The notes beneath the pieces were generated by a model. The model ran no database searches and was not told where the DNA came from. It saw nothing but the letters and a program-made list of their open reading frames with translations. From Pigmentiphaga sp. H8 (GTDB taxonomy: Bacteria > Pseudomonadota > Gammaproteobacteria > Burkholderiales > Burkholderiaceae_B), in contig NZ_CP033966.1 in the NCBI RefSeq assembly GCF_003854895.1, positions 3,038,001 through 3,102,000 of the forward strand: a stretch of DNA of 64,000 nt, in the 5' to 3' direction. This document shows, piece by piece, positions 33,948 to 43,043 of this stretch (the first letter of the stretch is position 1; the number at the start of each line of letters is the position of its first letter). The position numbers and the translations under genes are program-made.

Positions 33948-35474
33948 TCAGGAACGGTCCGGGTCGAACTCGCCGGCCGTCAGCTTGCGGCGCAGGATCT
34001 TCCCCACCGGGGACTTGGGAATCTCGCTGACGAAGACGTATTCCCGCGGACGCTTGAAATTGGCCAGATCGGTGCCCCGGCAATACGCGTCCAGCGCTTC
34101 GCCGTCGACAGCGTCCTTGCGCTTGATGAAGGCGACGACGCGCTGGCCCCAGCGCTCGTCGCGCAGGCCCGCCACGGCCACCTCGTCCACGCCGGGATGC
34201 AGGGACAGCACCGACTCGATGTCGACTGGCGAGATGTTCTCGCCGCCGCTGATGATCATGTCGTCCACGCGCCCGGTCACGTGCAGCTCGCCGTCCTCGT
34301 CCAGGTAGCCCGTGTCGCCGGTGAAGTACCAGCCGCCCTGCAGCGACTTGGCGTTGGCATCGGGCCGGTTCCAATAGCCCTCGAACGCCTCGTCGCCAGC
34401 CAGGTCGGCGATGATCTGCCCTTCCGTTCCGCGCGGCGCCAGGTCGTCGGGATCTGTCGTCTCCAGCCTTACCAGGCGCAGGCGCGTGTTGATGCCCGCG
34501 CGCCCCGCGCTGCCTGGCTTGCGGCGCGCATCGGGGTTGACGGCCATGGTGTAGACCTCGGAGCTGCCGTAGTGATTGACGAACAGCTCGGGCTGGAAGG
34601 CTTCGTCCAGGCGCAGCAGCAGCGCGTCATGCATGGGTGCTCCGGCGAAGCCGAGCTTGCGGACGCTGGAGATGTCGGTGCCTGCGAAATCCGCGTGCGC
34701 CAGCAGGTCGTGATACAGCGTCGGCACCAGATACAGGTTGCTGACCCGCTCGTGCTGGATCAGGGCCAGCGCGGTGGCAGGCGCAAAGCGCGGCAGGCAC
34801 ACGAAGCACCCGTCCACCAGCGCCATGGCCAGCAGCGAGCGCACCCCCATGGTGTGGTAGAGCGGCATCACGCCCAGCGTGCACTCGCCTATTCCGTACT
34901 GGTTCTGCGCCACGTGGCCCAGCGCGGCCGCCCGCTCCTGGCGATGGCGGCGCGGCACGCCCTTGGGCTTGCCGGTCGTCCCCGACGTGTAGAGCATCAG
35001 CGAGATGTCATCCGCCGCGGCCCGCGGGCCGGCCGTCCAGGGCCGGGCGGCCAGCAGGCCGGCGTACGCGTGGGTCGCCGCATCGTCCGCGCCGACCACG
35101 ATGCGCGGCACCTTCGAGGCCTCGGCCGACTGCGCCACGGCCTCGGCGCTGACTTCTTCGTAGACGATGGCCCTGGCCGCGGCATCGATCAGGCAATAGT
35201 CGATTTCCTCGGGCTTGGCGCGCCAGTTCAAGGGCGTGACGATCACCCCCAGGAACTGGCAGGCCCAGTGCAGCGTGGCCATTTCCAGGCGGTTCTGCAA
35301 CACCACCAGCAGATGATCGCCGTGTTCCAGCCCCAGTTCGTCCAACCCTTGCGCGACGCGCAGGATCTGCTCCAGCCATGCGGCGTAGGTCAGGCGGGTA
35401 TCGCCTTCCACGGCCGCGATCGCGTCCGGGTTGCGCTCCACGCTCTGCAGGAATGTACGTCCCAAATCCAGCAT
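33948..35474 (-). CDS. AMP-dependent acyl-CoA ligase, 4-chlorobenzoate/benzoate-CoA ligase-like
   Basis: 508-aa adenylate-forming enzyme. ATP-binding YTSGTTGKPKGVPRRH, A5 NHYGSSEVY, A7/A8 YFTGDTGYLDEDG and VDDMIISGGENISPVDIE, A10 lysine in PKSPVGKILRRKL are all present. Length and several blocks (VMPLYHTMGVRSLLAMALVDG; FAGAPMHDALL) recall 4-chlorobenzoate-CoA ligase (504 aa), so an aromatic or cyclic acid substrate is likely. It lies 11 bp after the molybdenum hydroxylase small subunit gene, in one operon with it. Confidence 0.88.
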   Translation of the reverse strand: MLDLGRTFLQSVERNPDAIAAVEGDTRLTYAAWLEQILRVAQGLDELGLEHGDHLLVVLQNRLEMATLHWACQFLGVIVTPLNWRAKPEEIDYCLIDAAARAIVYEEVSAEAVAQSAEASKVPRIVVGADDAATHAYAGLLAARPWTAGPRAAADDISLMLYTSGTTGKPKGVPRRHRQERAAALGHVAQNQYGIGECTLGVMPLYHTMGVRSLLAMALVDGCFVCLPRFAPATALALIQHERVSNLYLVPTLYHDLLAHADFAGTDISSVRKLGFAGAPMHDALLLRLDEAFQPELFVNHYGSSEVYTMAVNPDARRKPGSAGRAGINTRLRLVRLETTDPDDLAPRGTEGQIIADLAGDEAFEGYWNRPDANAKSLQGGWYFTGDTGYLDEDGELHVTGRVDDMIISGGENISPVDIESVLSLHPGVDEVAVAGLRDERWGQRVVAFIKRKDAVDGEALDAYCRGTDLANFKRPREYVFVSEIPKSPVGKILRRKLTAGEFDPDRS

Positions 35475-35484
35475 CAGATGCCTC

Positions 35485-35973
35485 CTATGTGTTCTTGTTG
35501 CGCGAGGCGGCCACGTCCAGGACGGCCTGCACGATGGGCGTGTAGCCCGTACACCGGCACAGGTGCCCCGAAAGCATGTCCCGCACCTGCTGCTCGGTCG
35601 GGTCCGGCACGCGTTCCAGGAAGTCGTCGCACGACATCAGGATGCCCGCCGTGCAGAAGCCGCATTGCAGCGCGTGGTGCCGACGGAAGGCCTGTTGCAG
35701 GTCGCTCGGTTCGCCCTCGCACGCCAGGCCCTCCACCGTGTCCACCTGGCGGCCGTCCACCTGCACGGCCAGCGTCAGGCATGAGCGGCCGGCCACGCCG
35801 TCGATGCGCACGGTGCAGGCACCGCACACCCCGTGTTCGCACCCCACGTGGGTGCCGGTGGCGCCCAGCTCGTGCCGCAGGAAATCCGACAGCAGCATGC
35901 GGCTCTCGGCCGTACCCTCGCGCTGCCGGCCGTTCAGCGTGCAGCGGATGCGATGGGTCTTTTCCGCGCTCAT
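35485..35973 (-). CDS. Molybdenum hydroxylase, small [2Fe-2S] subunit
   Basis: 162-aa subunit with two [2Fe-2S] domains: the plant-ferredoxin cysteines in GCEHGVCGACTVRIDG with a fourth Cys in GRSCLTL, and the helical domain CGFCTAGIL plus LCRCTGYTPI. It passes electrons from the Mo centre to FAD in CoxS/xanthine-dehydrogenase-type enzymes. ATG 35973 overlaps the FAD-subunit stop (ATGA). Confidence 0.95.
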   Translation of the reverse strand: MSAEKTHRIRCTLNGRQREGTAESRMLLSDFLRHELGATGTHVGCEHGVCGACTVRIDGVAGRSCLTLAVQVDGRQVDTVEGLACEGEPSDLQQAFRRHHALQCGFCTAGILMSCDDFLERVPDPTEQQVRDMLSGHLCRCTGYTPIVQAVLDVAASRNKNT

Positions 35974-36809
35974 TGCGTGTCTCCTTGCGTCCGCGACGCG
36001 GCGGTCGCGATGGCGCGGGCCGCCAGTTGCCGCACCAGCCGCCGGCGGTAGGCGGCGCTGGCGTGCGCGTCGTCCTGCGCGCCCAGCGTCCAGGCGAAAT
36101 CGTTGATGGCGGTTTCCAGTTCCGGCTTCGGCAGGCGCGGCCACTGCACCACGGTCGGCCGATCCGCCACGCCGCCCACGCCCAGGCGTATGACGTCCCT
36201 GCTGACGGCGGCCGCGCAGGCGGCGATGGCGAAATCGCCGTGGCGCAGCGAGAACTCCTCGAACGCGTAGCCCGTGCCGGCCACGCGCAGCGGATAGCGC
36301 ACGCAGGCGATCAGTTCGTCGCCGGCTCGTGCGGTGGTGAGCATGCCCTGGAAGAAATCCCGGGCCGCCAGGGTCCGGCGGCCTCGCCGGGACGACAGCA
36401 CCACTTCACCGCCCAGCAGCGCCAGGCACAACGGCAGTTCCGCGCTGGGGTCGGCATGCGCGACCGAACCGCACACGGTGCCCCGGTTGCGTACCTGGAA
36501 ATGCGAGATGTAGGGAAACGCACAGGCCAGCAGCGGCACCTCCGCGGCCAGGTCCGGCCGCCACTCCACGCTGGCCTGGGTGGCCGCGGCCCCCACCTCC
36601 AGCATCCGGCCCGCCACCTTCACGTAGTCCAGCGCCTCGCAGCGCGAGACATCCAGCAGCACCGACGGCTGCGCCAGGCGCATGTTCAGCACCGTGATCA
36701 GCGACTGCCCGCCCGCCAGGATGCGGGCCTCGTCGCCATGCCGCGCCAGCAGGTCGCAGGCCTGCGCCTCGTCCTCCAGGCGCACGTAATCGAAAGCCGC
36801 CGGCTTCAT
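35970..36809 (-). CDS. Molybdenum hydroxylase, FAD subunit
   Basis: 279-aa CoxM-like subunit. FAD-binding ILAGGQSLITVLNMRLAQPS and RNRGTVCGSVAHADPSAELP are conserved. The ATG at 36809 overlaps the large subunit stop (ATGA), and its own stop overlaps the small subunit start, so all three subunits are translationally coupled. No 4Fe-4S insertion of the 4-hydroxybenzoyl-CoA reductase beta type is visible. Confidence 0.93.
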   Translation of the reverse strand: MKPAAFDYVRLEDEAQACDLLARHGDEARILAGGQSLITVLNMRLAQPSVLLDVSRCEALDYVKVAGRMLEVGAAATQASVEWRPDLAAEVPLLACAFPYISHFQVRNRGTVCGSVAHADPSAELPLCLALLGGEVVLSSRRGRRTLAARDFFQGMLTTARAGDELIACVRYPLRVAGTGYAFEEFSLRHGDFAIAACAAAVSRDVIRLGVGGVADRPTVVQWPRLPKPELETAINDFAWTLGAQDDAHASAAYRRRLVRQLAARAIATAASRTQGDTQ

Positions 36810-39800
36810 GCCGCCCCCCTCCATCCGAACAGCGCCAGCACCTTGCGCCACCAGCCTCGCGATCCGGCCCGGGCCGGTTGCCCGCTGGCCTGCCGGCCCA
36901 GTTGTTCAAACAATTGCCCGAGCACGATCTTGGCCGCCCCTTCCAGCATGCGGCTGCCCACGGCGGCCACCTTGCCGCTGACCTCGGCGCTGTAGTCGTA
37001 AAGAAGGCGCGTGCCGCCCTCGTCGGGCTCGAGCCGCACCTTGCCGCTGCCGCGCGCCGCGCCCAGCGACGAACTGCCCGAGCCGGCCAGGCGCAGGGAA
37101 TGCGGCGGATCGAGTTCCGACAGCGCGATCTCCGCCGCATAGCGGGCCTTGATCATGCCCACGCCCACGGTCACGTCGGCGCGATAGCGGTTCTCGCCTA
37201 TCGCCTCCAGCGAATGGCAGCCCGGCACCACCTTGGCCAGCGCCTGCGGATCGAGCAGCACGTTGAAGACGACCTCGGGCGTCGCGGCGATCTGCACGCT
37301 GCCCGTGGCGGACAAGGCCTTGCCCGAGCCGCCCGGCGTGGCGGGGCTTGCGGGCGGCGCGGAGGCCGCGTCCGCGCCGGCACTGGGCGGCGGATCGTCG
37401 AACCCGATCAGCTCCATGACCTTGAGCGGCGTCAGCGGCAGCCTGACGTCGCAGGCGCCCCGAATCGGCGCCAGGGCATCGGCGACGGCATTGGCCACGC
37501 ACACCGGCGTGCTCATGTTGTTGCCCTCGCCCAGGCCCTTGGCGCCCAGCGGCGTGAACGGCGACGGCGTTTCCAGATGGACGATGACGGGGTCCGGCAC
37601 CTCGCAGGTGGTCGGCACCAGATAGTCGGCGAAGGTACCGGACTGGAAACTGCCGTCGCCCGCGTAGCGGAATTCCTCCATGAGCGCGGCACCCAGTCCC
37701 TGCGCGAAGGCGCCGCGGATCTGGCCGTCCGCCAGCGCCGGGTTGAGCAGCTTGCCCGCGTCGTGCGTGGTGACGTAGCGATCGATGCGTACGCGCCCGG
37801 TATCGCGGTCGATCTCGACCGCGCAGATGTCGAAGGCGAATCCGTAGGCCGCGGAAGTGTTGACGCGGTCCTGCTCGTCCGGCGCCGTCAGCTGGGGCGG
37901 CGTCCAGAACTCGGTCACCCGCAACCCCGGCGACTCCCCCTCCGGCAGTTGCCCCGGCGCCCAGTGCGCGCTGCTGGCCGCGCGCGCGAACGCCAGCATC
38001 CTGTCCGGCAGGCCCACCTTGCCGCCGGCGAACACCACGTCGGCCGGATCGCACTTCAGCTGATGGGCCACGATGCGCGCGACCTTCTCGCGCAGACGGC
38101 TGGCCGCCAGATGCACGGTGCCCGCCACGGCGCCGGCGAAGCGGCTGGAATAATTGCCCGCGGCCACCGACCACGCATCCTTCTGCGTGTCGAAGTCCAC
38201 GTTCACGGCCACCTGCTCCGGCACGAGGCCGAACACGTCCGCGACGACCTGCGCGCACACGGTCATATGCCCTTGCCCGGCTGGCGAGGAAGCGACGACC
38301 ACCGACACCCCGCCCAGCGGATCGATGCTGACGGTGGCGCTGGCGGTGGCGCCGTTCTTGGGACCGGCCTTGGCGCGCTGTTCCGCCGTCATGACCGTGC
38401 TGATGTAGCCCATGTTGGAGATGGACGGCTCCACGATCGCTGCATAGCCGATGCCGTACAGCCGGCCCTCGGCCCGGGCGGCGTCGCGCCGTCGCAGCAG
38501 TTCGTCCAGCCCGCCTTCGCGCTCGGCCATCTCGACCGCCAGCGGGTAGTTGCCGGAGTCCAGCAAGGCGCCGGCCGCGGCCCGGTACGGAAACGCCCCC
38601 GGCTGCACGAAATTGCGCCGGTACACCGCCAGCGGATCGATCCCCAGTTGCTGCGCGATGCGCTGCACCAGGCGCTCCAGCGCGAAATACACCTGAGGCC
38701 CGCCGAAGCCGCGCACCAATCCGGCGGGCGTGCGATTGGTCAGCACCACGCGGTTGCGCACCTTCAGGTTGGGAATCGCATAGGCGCCCGTCAGGCAGCC
38801 GTGCATGCGATAGAACGTGGCCGGCTCGGGGGCGCGCAGATAGCCGCCCACGTCATCGAACTGGTCGTAGGACAGCGCGCTGATCCGGCCCTCGCCGTCC
38901 ACGGCCGCTTCGATCGTGCACAGGCGGGACGTGGCCGAGGTCGCGGCCACCAGGTGCTCCAGGCGGTCCTCCACCCACTTCACCGGCGCGCCCGCCTTGC
39001 GGGACGCCAGGCACATCAGCACCACGTAGGGAAACACGCTCTGCTTCACGCCGAAGCTGCCGCCCGAGTCGCGCGGCAGCTTGTGGCGCAGGCGCGTGCC
39101 GGGAATCTTCAGCGCCAGCGCCATGACCGAATGCAGCGAGAACGGTCCCATGAAATTGGAACTGACCTCATAGCCGTCGTCGCCCGCCAGGTGTTCGGCG
39201 ATCACCACCGCCCCCTCGATGGGCGTGCAGGAATTGCGCGGATAGAGGACCGTCAGCCCGACGCGGTGTTCGGCCGCGGCGAAGGCGGCGTCCGGTTCGC
39301 CATAGCTGAAACTGCGGTCGCTGACGACGTTGCTGCCCACCGCCGGATGCAGCACCGGCGCATCCTCGGCGATGGCCGCCTCGATCTCCACGGCCACCGG
39401 CAGCACGTCGTAGTCGACGCGTATCAATTCCAGCGCGTCCTCGGCGACATAGCGGTCCTCGGCCACCACGACGGCGACCGGTTCGCCCACGTAGCGCACG
39501 CGATCCTGGGCCAGCGACCAGTGCTCCATGGGCGACTTCACGCCCACGACGAAAGGCTGCGACCAGCGCTTCACGTCGGCGCCCGTCAGCACCGCCCGGA
39601 CGCCCGGATGGGCCTCGGCGGCGCCCGCGTCGATGCGCAGCACCTGGGCGTGGGCATGGGGCGACCTCAGGATCGCGGCGTGCAGCGTGCCCGGCTTGAC
39701 CGGCAGGTCGTCGCCATAGGCACCGCGCCCCGACAGCAGCGCCGTGTCCTCGACCCGCTCCTGCCGCCGCCCGACGAACGGCGCCTGTGCCGTGGGCAGA

Positions 39801-39817
39801 ACGCTCGCGTCACTCAT
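36806..39817 (-). CDS. Molybdenum hydroxylase large subunit fused to a CoxG-type domain
   Basis: 1003-aa protein. Residues 1-790 are a CoxL/xanthine dehydrogenase-type molybdopterin subunit: GRGAYGDDLPVKPGTLHAAIL at the start, QGHMTVCAQVVADVFG, and the catalytic glutamate near residue 764 in GAKGLGEGN. The CO-dehydrogenase AYRCSFR loop is absent; the same place (about 360-375) reads NRTPAGLVRGFGGPQ. After a Pro/Ala linker, residues 839-978 form a CoxG/SRPBCC domain (ATPEVVFNVLLDPQALAKVVPG), then a short hydrophobic-aromatic tail (WWRKVLALFGW). CoxG is normally a separate protein. Substrate probably an aromatic or heterocyclic compound, by context. Confidence 0.92.
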   Translation of the reverse strand: MSDASVLPTAQAPFVGRRQERVEDTALLSGRGAYGDDLPVKPGTLHAAILRSPHAHAQVLRIDAGAAEAHPGVRAVLTGADVKRWSQPFVVGVKSPMEHWSLAQDRVRYVGEPVAVVVAEDRYVAEDALELIRVDYDVLPVAVEIEAAIAEDAPVLHPAVGSNVVSDRSFSYGEPDAAFAAAEHRVGLTVLYPRNSCTPIEGAVVIAEHLAGDDGYEVSSNFMGPFSLHSVMALALKIPGTRLRHKLPRDSGGSFGVKQSVFPYVVLMCLASRKAGAPVKWVEDRLEHLVAATSATSRLCTIEAAVDGEGRISALSYDQFDDVGGYLRAPEPATFYRMHGCLTGAYAIPNLKVRNRVVLTNRTPAGLVRGFGGPQVYFALERLVQRIAQQLGIDPLAVYRRNFVQPGAFPYRAAAGALLDSGNYPLAVEMAEREGGLDELLRRRDAARAEGRLYGIGYAAIVEPSISNMGYISTVMTAEQRAKAGPKNGATASATVSIDPLGGVSVVVASSPAGQGHMTVCAQVVADVFGLVPEQVAVNVDFDTQKDAWSVAAGNYSSRFAGAVAGTVHLAASRLREKVARIVAHQLKCDPADVVFAGGKVGLPDRMLAFARAASSAHWAPGQLPEGESPGLRVTEFWTPPQLTAPDEQDRVNTSAAYGFAFDICAVEIDRDTGRVRIDRYVTTHDAGKLLNPALADGQIRGAFAQGLGAALMEEFRYAGDGSFQSGTFADYLVPTTCEVPDPVIVHLETPSPFTPLGAKGLGEGNNMSTPVCVANAVADALAPIRGACDVRLPLTPLKVMELIGFDDPPPSAGADAASAPPASPATPGGSGKALSATGSVQIAATPEVVFNVLLDPQALAKVVPGCHSLEAIGENRYRADVTVGVGMIKARYAAEIALSELDPPHSLRLAGSGSSSLGAARGSGKVRLEPDEGGTRLLYDYSAEVSGKVAAVGSRMLEGAAKIVLGQLFEQLGRQASGQPARAGSRGWWRKVLALFGWRGAA

Positions 39818-39855
39818 GCAAGCACTCCATGTCTCTTCCTCCTGTTTCCTGCATG

Positions 39856-39869
39856 CCGCCTACAGGCGG
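39856..39869. promoter_or_regulatory. 14-bp palindrome upstream of the hydroxylase operon
   Basis: CCGCCTACAGGCGG has two perfect 6-bp arms around AC, 39 bp before the start of the large subunit gene. Candidate operator or hairpin in the leader. Confidence 0.35.
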
Positions 39870-39989
39870 TCTGCGCGAGGAGAAAGATAAGCGGCACCCT
39901 GCCCGCGGCCGTTACCGCCGCATCGGCTCACTTACCATGGAGTCTGATTTTTCGGTTTTCCGACGGGAAAGCGGCCCGCGGGCCGGCCG

Positions 39990-40856
39990 TCAGCGCCCGT
40001 CCTTGGCGGGTTCGAGCAGGTCCACCACGCGGCGGTACTCGGTGGGCGTGGTGCCCAGATGCTCGCGGAAGAAGCGGGTGAAGTGGCCGGGCGCGGAAAA
40101 GCCCATGTCGTAGGCCAGATCGGCGATGGGCGTCTCGCCCGCGGTCAGCGCGGTGATGGCCGCCTCCATGCGCAGCACGTTGGCGTACACGCGCGGCGTC
40201 AGCTTGGTCGTCTTGCGGAACAGCTCGAAGAAATGCGCCCGCGACAATCCGCACTCGGCCGCCAGCACGTCCATGTCCACCGACTGCCCGATGTTCTCGC
40301 GCATGCGGCTGATGGCCTTGCGGATGCGCACGTCGCCGTGATGCTGCCGCAGAGTGCCCAACAGCGACTGGTAGCTGCGCCACTCGGAATGATGCTCGAT
40401 GGTGGCGATCATCAGTTCGAACAGGCGCTCTTCCAACTGGCCGGACGGCAGCTCCGCCATCAGCAACATGTCCCGCGCCAGCGCATCGGCCAGCTTGCGC
40501 GCCGCGGGCGGCAGCGCGACGCACGGCTGCTGGAAGAAATGGGGATGGGCGCTGACCGTCAGCGCCTGCTGGATGCCGGCCAGCCAGCCGGGTTCGATGT
40601 ACAGCGCCAGAATGACCGTGCGCTGCACTTCCGCGCCGTTATGGCTGTATGAATGCGGCTCCCAGGCGTTGATCAGGACCGCGCTGTCGTCCGTCAGGGG
40701 CTGCGGCTGGCCACGCACCGAGAAATACGTGTCCGCGCCGAAGGCCTTGATCAACACGTGGCAATGGTGATGCGCATGCGACACGAGAAGCATGTTCATG
40801 TCGAGCAGCGCAACGCGCCCGAACTTTCCCTGCAGGATCCTGATTGCAGCGGACAT
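39990..40856 (-). CDS. AraC family transcriptional regulator with cupin-like sensor
   Basis: 288-aa regulator from ATG 40856. The N-terminal half is cupin-like (SHAHHHCHVLIKAFGADTYF; NAWEPHSYSH), and the C-terminal double helix-turn-helix reads VDMDVLAAECGLSRAHFFELF and TPIADLAYDMGFSAPGHFTRFF. It is encoded just upstream of the molybdenum hydroxylase operon on the same strand and likely activates it in response to the substrate. Confidence 0.92.
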   Translation of the reverse strand: MSAAIRILQGKFGRVALLDMNMLLVSHAHHHCHVLIKAFGADTYFSVRGQPQPLTDDSAVLINAWEPHSYSHNGAEVQRTVILALYIEPGWLAGIQQALTVSAHPHFFQQPCVALPPAARKLADALARDMLLMAELPSGQLEERLFELMIATIEHHSEWRSYQSLLGTLRQHHGDVRIRKAISRMRENIGQSVDMDVLAAECGLSRAHFFELFRKTTKLTPRVYANVLRMEAAITALTAGETPIADLAYDMGFSAPGHFTRFFREHLGTTPTEYRRVVDLLEPAKDGR

Positions 40857-41350
40857 GGGGCCTTCCCCTACGCGCTGAGGCGCGCCCCGCATGTTGAGCC
40901 CCCAGCCGCTCCGCGGCAGCCCCCCACGGGGGCGTGGGCCCGCCTGGGGGCGGACCGGCAAAGCCGGATCCGCTGTGCCCTGGATAAGGGGCGGTGTTCT
41001 TCAGGGGAAGCTGACATGGGGGATGCTCCACGTAACCGGTATGCGACAAGAGCCCTGGGTGCTCCTTGTGTTGCCTGGAAGATGCCGCTCGCTGAAATAT
41101 TCACGGCGCGAAGGCGTGCGGCGAGTCATGGGATTTTAATATATCCCGCCAGGAACAAGGCCCGGCGTGCCGTCGAGTCGAGTTGCCGATCGTCGCACGG
41201 CAACGAAAACCACGCCTGCCGCCGGCGCGGCAAACATTTTGTAATGAATTCGTCTGAAGAGTGCAATCGACACCCCGCCCCGGGGCCGCGATCCGCCTGG
41301 CGGATTGCTTATCATAGGGGCCGTTCCCGGCATCACAACGACAACAATCC
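40857..41350. repeat. Gene-free stretch holding one copy of a dispersed GC-hairpin repeat
   Basis: No convincing gene. At about 40890-40983 lies a repeat unit: hairpin-forming GGCAGCCCCCCACGGGGGCG followed by a 32-bp segment (40952-40983) that matches the segment at 63029-63060 on the opposite strand at 29 of 32 positions. The rest (41000-41350) is lower in GC and should carry the promoter of the operon starting at 41351; I see a possible TATCAT at 41311-41316 but no good -35. Confidence 0.65.
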
Positions 41351-42124
41351 ATGGGCCAAGCCTTCCAGGAGCTATCGGCATTGCAGGTCATGCTGGCAGG
41401 CCTGCTGTTCTTCGGTGGTATCTACCTGCTGTTCGGCGCCGCGACCTGGCTGCTTACCCGCCACCTCTTGCCCGCACTGGGCCTGGGGTGCCCGCTGGAC
41501 CCCCGCCCGCTCGCGCCGGGCCAGTTGCGCCGCGAGTGGCTGCAGTCGGGCATGTCCATCCTGCTGTTCGGCACGGGCATGATCTTTCCGTGGGGCCTGC
41601 TGCAACTCGGCTGGGCCCGGCTGGATCCCGCCGCCAGCGGCGGGAAGATCGCGCTGGAGATCCTGGCCCTGGTGGCCTGGAACGACGTGCACTTCTGGAT
41701 CAACCACCGCCTGCTGCACACGAAACTGCTGCGCCGCTTCCACCTGCCCCACCACCGCTCCATCGTCACCACGCCGTTCTCGACCTACAGCTTTCATCCG
41801 GTCGAGGCGCTGATGCTGGGCAACGTGATCCTGCTGCCCATGGTGGTGCACGACTTCAGCTTCTGGTCGCTGGCCTCGGTGCCGCTGTTCAGCCTGTTCT
41901 TCAACTGCATCGGCCACGCCAACTACGACTTCTTCCCCCAGGTGTCCTACGCCCATTGGTTCGCCGCCAGCCGCCGGCATCATCTGCACCATGCCTGCTT
42001 CAACGGGAACTACGGGTTCCAGTTCACCTTCATGGACCGCCTGTTCCGCACGCGCCTGCAGGCCGACGCGGCGGCGCTCCTGTTGAAAGCCCACGAACGC
42101 CGGACCGCGGCCGCCCATGAATAG
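41351..42124 (+). CDS. Sterol desaturase/fatty acid hydroxylase family membrane protein
   Basis: 257-aa integral membrane diiron enzyme with about four TM helices. All histidine boxes are visible: WNDVHFWINHRLLH, HLPHHRS and RRHHLHHACF. Members hydroxylate or desaturate lipids and sterols. It opens the lipid cluster; its last 8 bp overlap the next desaturase gene, so translation is coupled. Confidence 0.9.
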   Translation: MGQAFQELSALQVMLAGLLFFGGIYLLFGAATWLLTRHLLPALGLGCPLDPRPLAPGQLRREWLQSGMSILLFGTGMIFPWGLLQLGWARLDPAASGGKIALEILALVAWNDVHFWINHRLLHTKLLRRFHLPHHRSIVTTPFSTYSFHPVEALMLGNVILLPMVVHDFSFWSLASVPLFSLFFNCIGHANYDFFPQVSYAHWFAASRRHHLHHACFNGNYGFQFTFMDRLFRTRLQADAAALLLKAHERRTAAAHE

Positions 42125-43016
42125 CGGACGCCCCTTCCTGCCCGCGCTGCGCAACCGCCGCGACTGGCAGAGCCTGCTGTACCTGGCCGCCCTGCCTGCG
42201 CTTGCCGGCTGGCAATGGCGCCACGGTTTTTCGCTGCCGCTCTACGCGTTGATGCTGTTCCTGACCCTGGGCACGGGCGTCATCCATCACAACCACACCC
42301 ACGTGCGGATGTGGCACGGCCGCTGGGCCAATCGCGCCACCGATTTCTGGATCACGCTGCTGCAAGGGCATCCCACCTTCGTGTTCTATCCCGCGCACGT
42401 GGCCAACCACCATCGCCATCGGCACGGCCCCCGGGACATCGCCCGCACCTATCGCTTCGGCGGCGACACCAATCACCTGTGGGGCTACCTGGCGCACCCG
42501 GTGCAGGCGGCATGGGTGCTCTACCCCGTCTTCGCCCGCTGGCTGGGGCGCCTGTACCGGCACCGGCCCGGCGCCTGGCGCTATTGCATGGCCCAGTATG
42601 CCGCGTGGCTTGGCCTGTGGGCCGGACTGCTGGCGCTGAACCCGGCCAAGGCGCTGGTGTTCGTGATCGTGCCGCAGCTGCACGGCCTGCACTGGCTGCT
42701 GGCGACCAACTACCTGCAGCACGCGCACGCCGACGGCGGCCCCACGCGTGGCCGCACGCTGGGCTATGCCCGCAATTTCGAAGGACTGGTCAACCCGCTG
42801 CTGTTCAACATCGGGCTGCACACCGCCCACCACGAACACTCGCGCGCGCACTGGTCCGAACTGACCCGCCTGCATCACCGGCGCTACCGGCACCGCGTGC
42901 CGGGCGCGCTGAACGAGCGCGGCCTTGCGTCCTACATGTTCCGCGTCTTCATCCTGGGAAGCCTCAGCCCGCGCTTTCGCTCGCGGCCCCTGATGGCGCG
43001 AACCACTCCACGCTAG
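42117..43016 (+). CDS. Membrane fatty acid desaturase
   Basis: 299-aa protein with several TM helices and three histidine clusters: GVIHHNHTHVRMWH, HVANHHRHRHG and LHTAHHEHSRAHW, the diiron ligands of membrane fatty acid desaturases. Starts inside the upstream hydroxylase gene (ATGAATAG overlap). Substrate may be a fatty acyl chain on a lipid, ACP or CoA. Confidence 0.9.
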   Translation: MNSGRPFLPALRNRRDWQSLLYLAALPALAGWQWRHGFSLPLYALMLFLTLGTGVIHHNHTHVRMWHGRWANRATDFWITLLQGHPTFVFYPAHVANHHRHRHGPRDIARTYRFGGDTNHLWGYLAHPVQAAWVLYPVFARWLGRLYRHRPGAWRYCMAQYAAWLGLWAGLLALNPAKALVFVIVPQLHGLHWLLATNYLQHAHADGGPTRGRTLGYARNFEGLVNPLLFNIGLHTAHHEHSRAHWSELTRLHHRRYRHRVPGALNERGLASYMFRVFILGSLSPRFRSRPLMARTTPR

Positions 43017-43043
43017 GCCGCCGCGCCCCCTCAAGAGACCTCC

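Noticed and set aside
36806..39817. CO dehydrogenase CoxL
   Set aside because: The AYRCSFR active-site loop with its copper-binding cysteine is absent, so form I CO dehydrogenase is not supported.
33930..40081. Two plus-strand frames of over 1000 codons each
   Set aside because: Both are antisense to the CoA ligase and molybdenum hydroxylase genes, which carry all expected motifs.
41305..42120. Alternative plus-strand frame in the desaturase region
   Set aside because: It overlaps the His-box-containing hydroxylase frame in another phase and has no hydrophobic helices.
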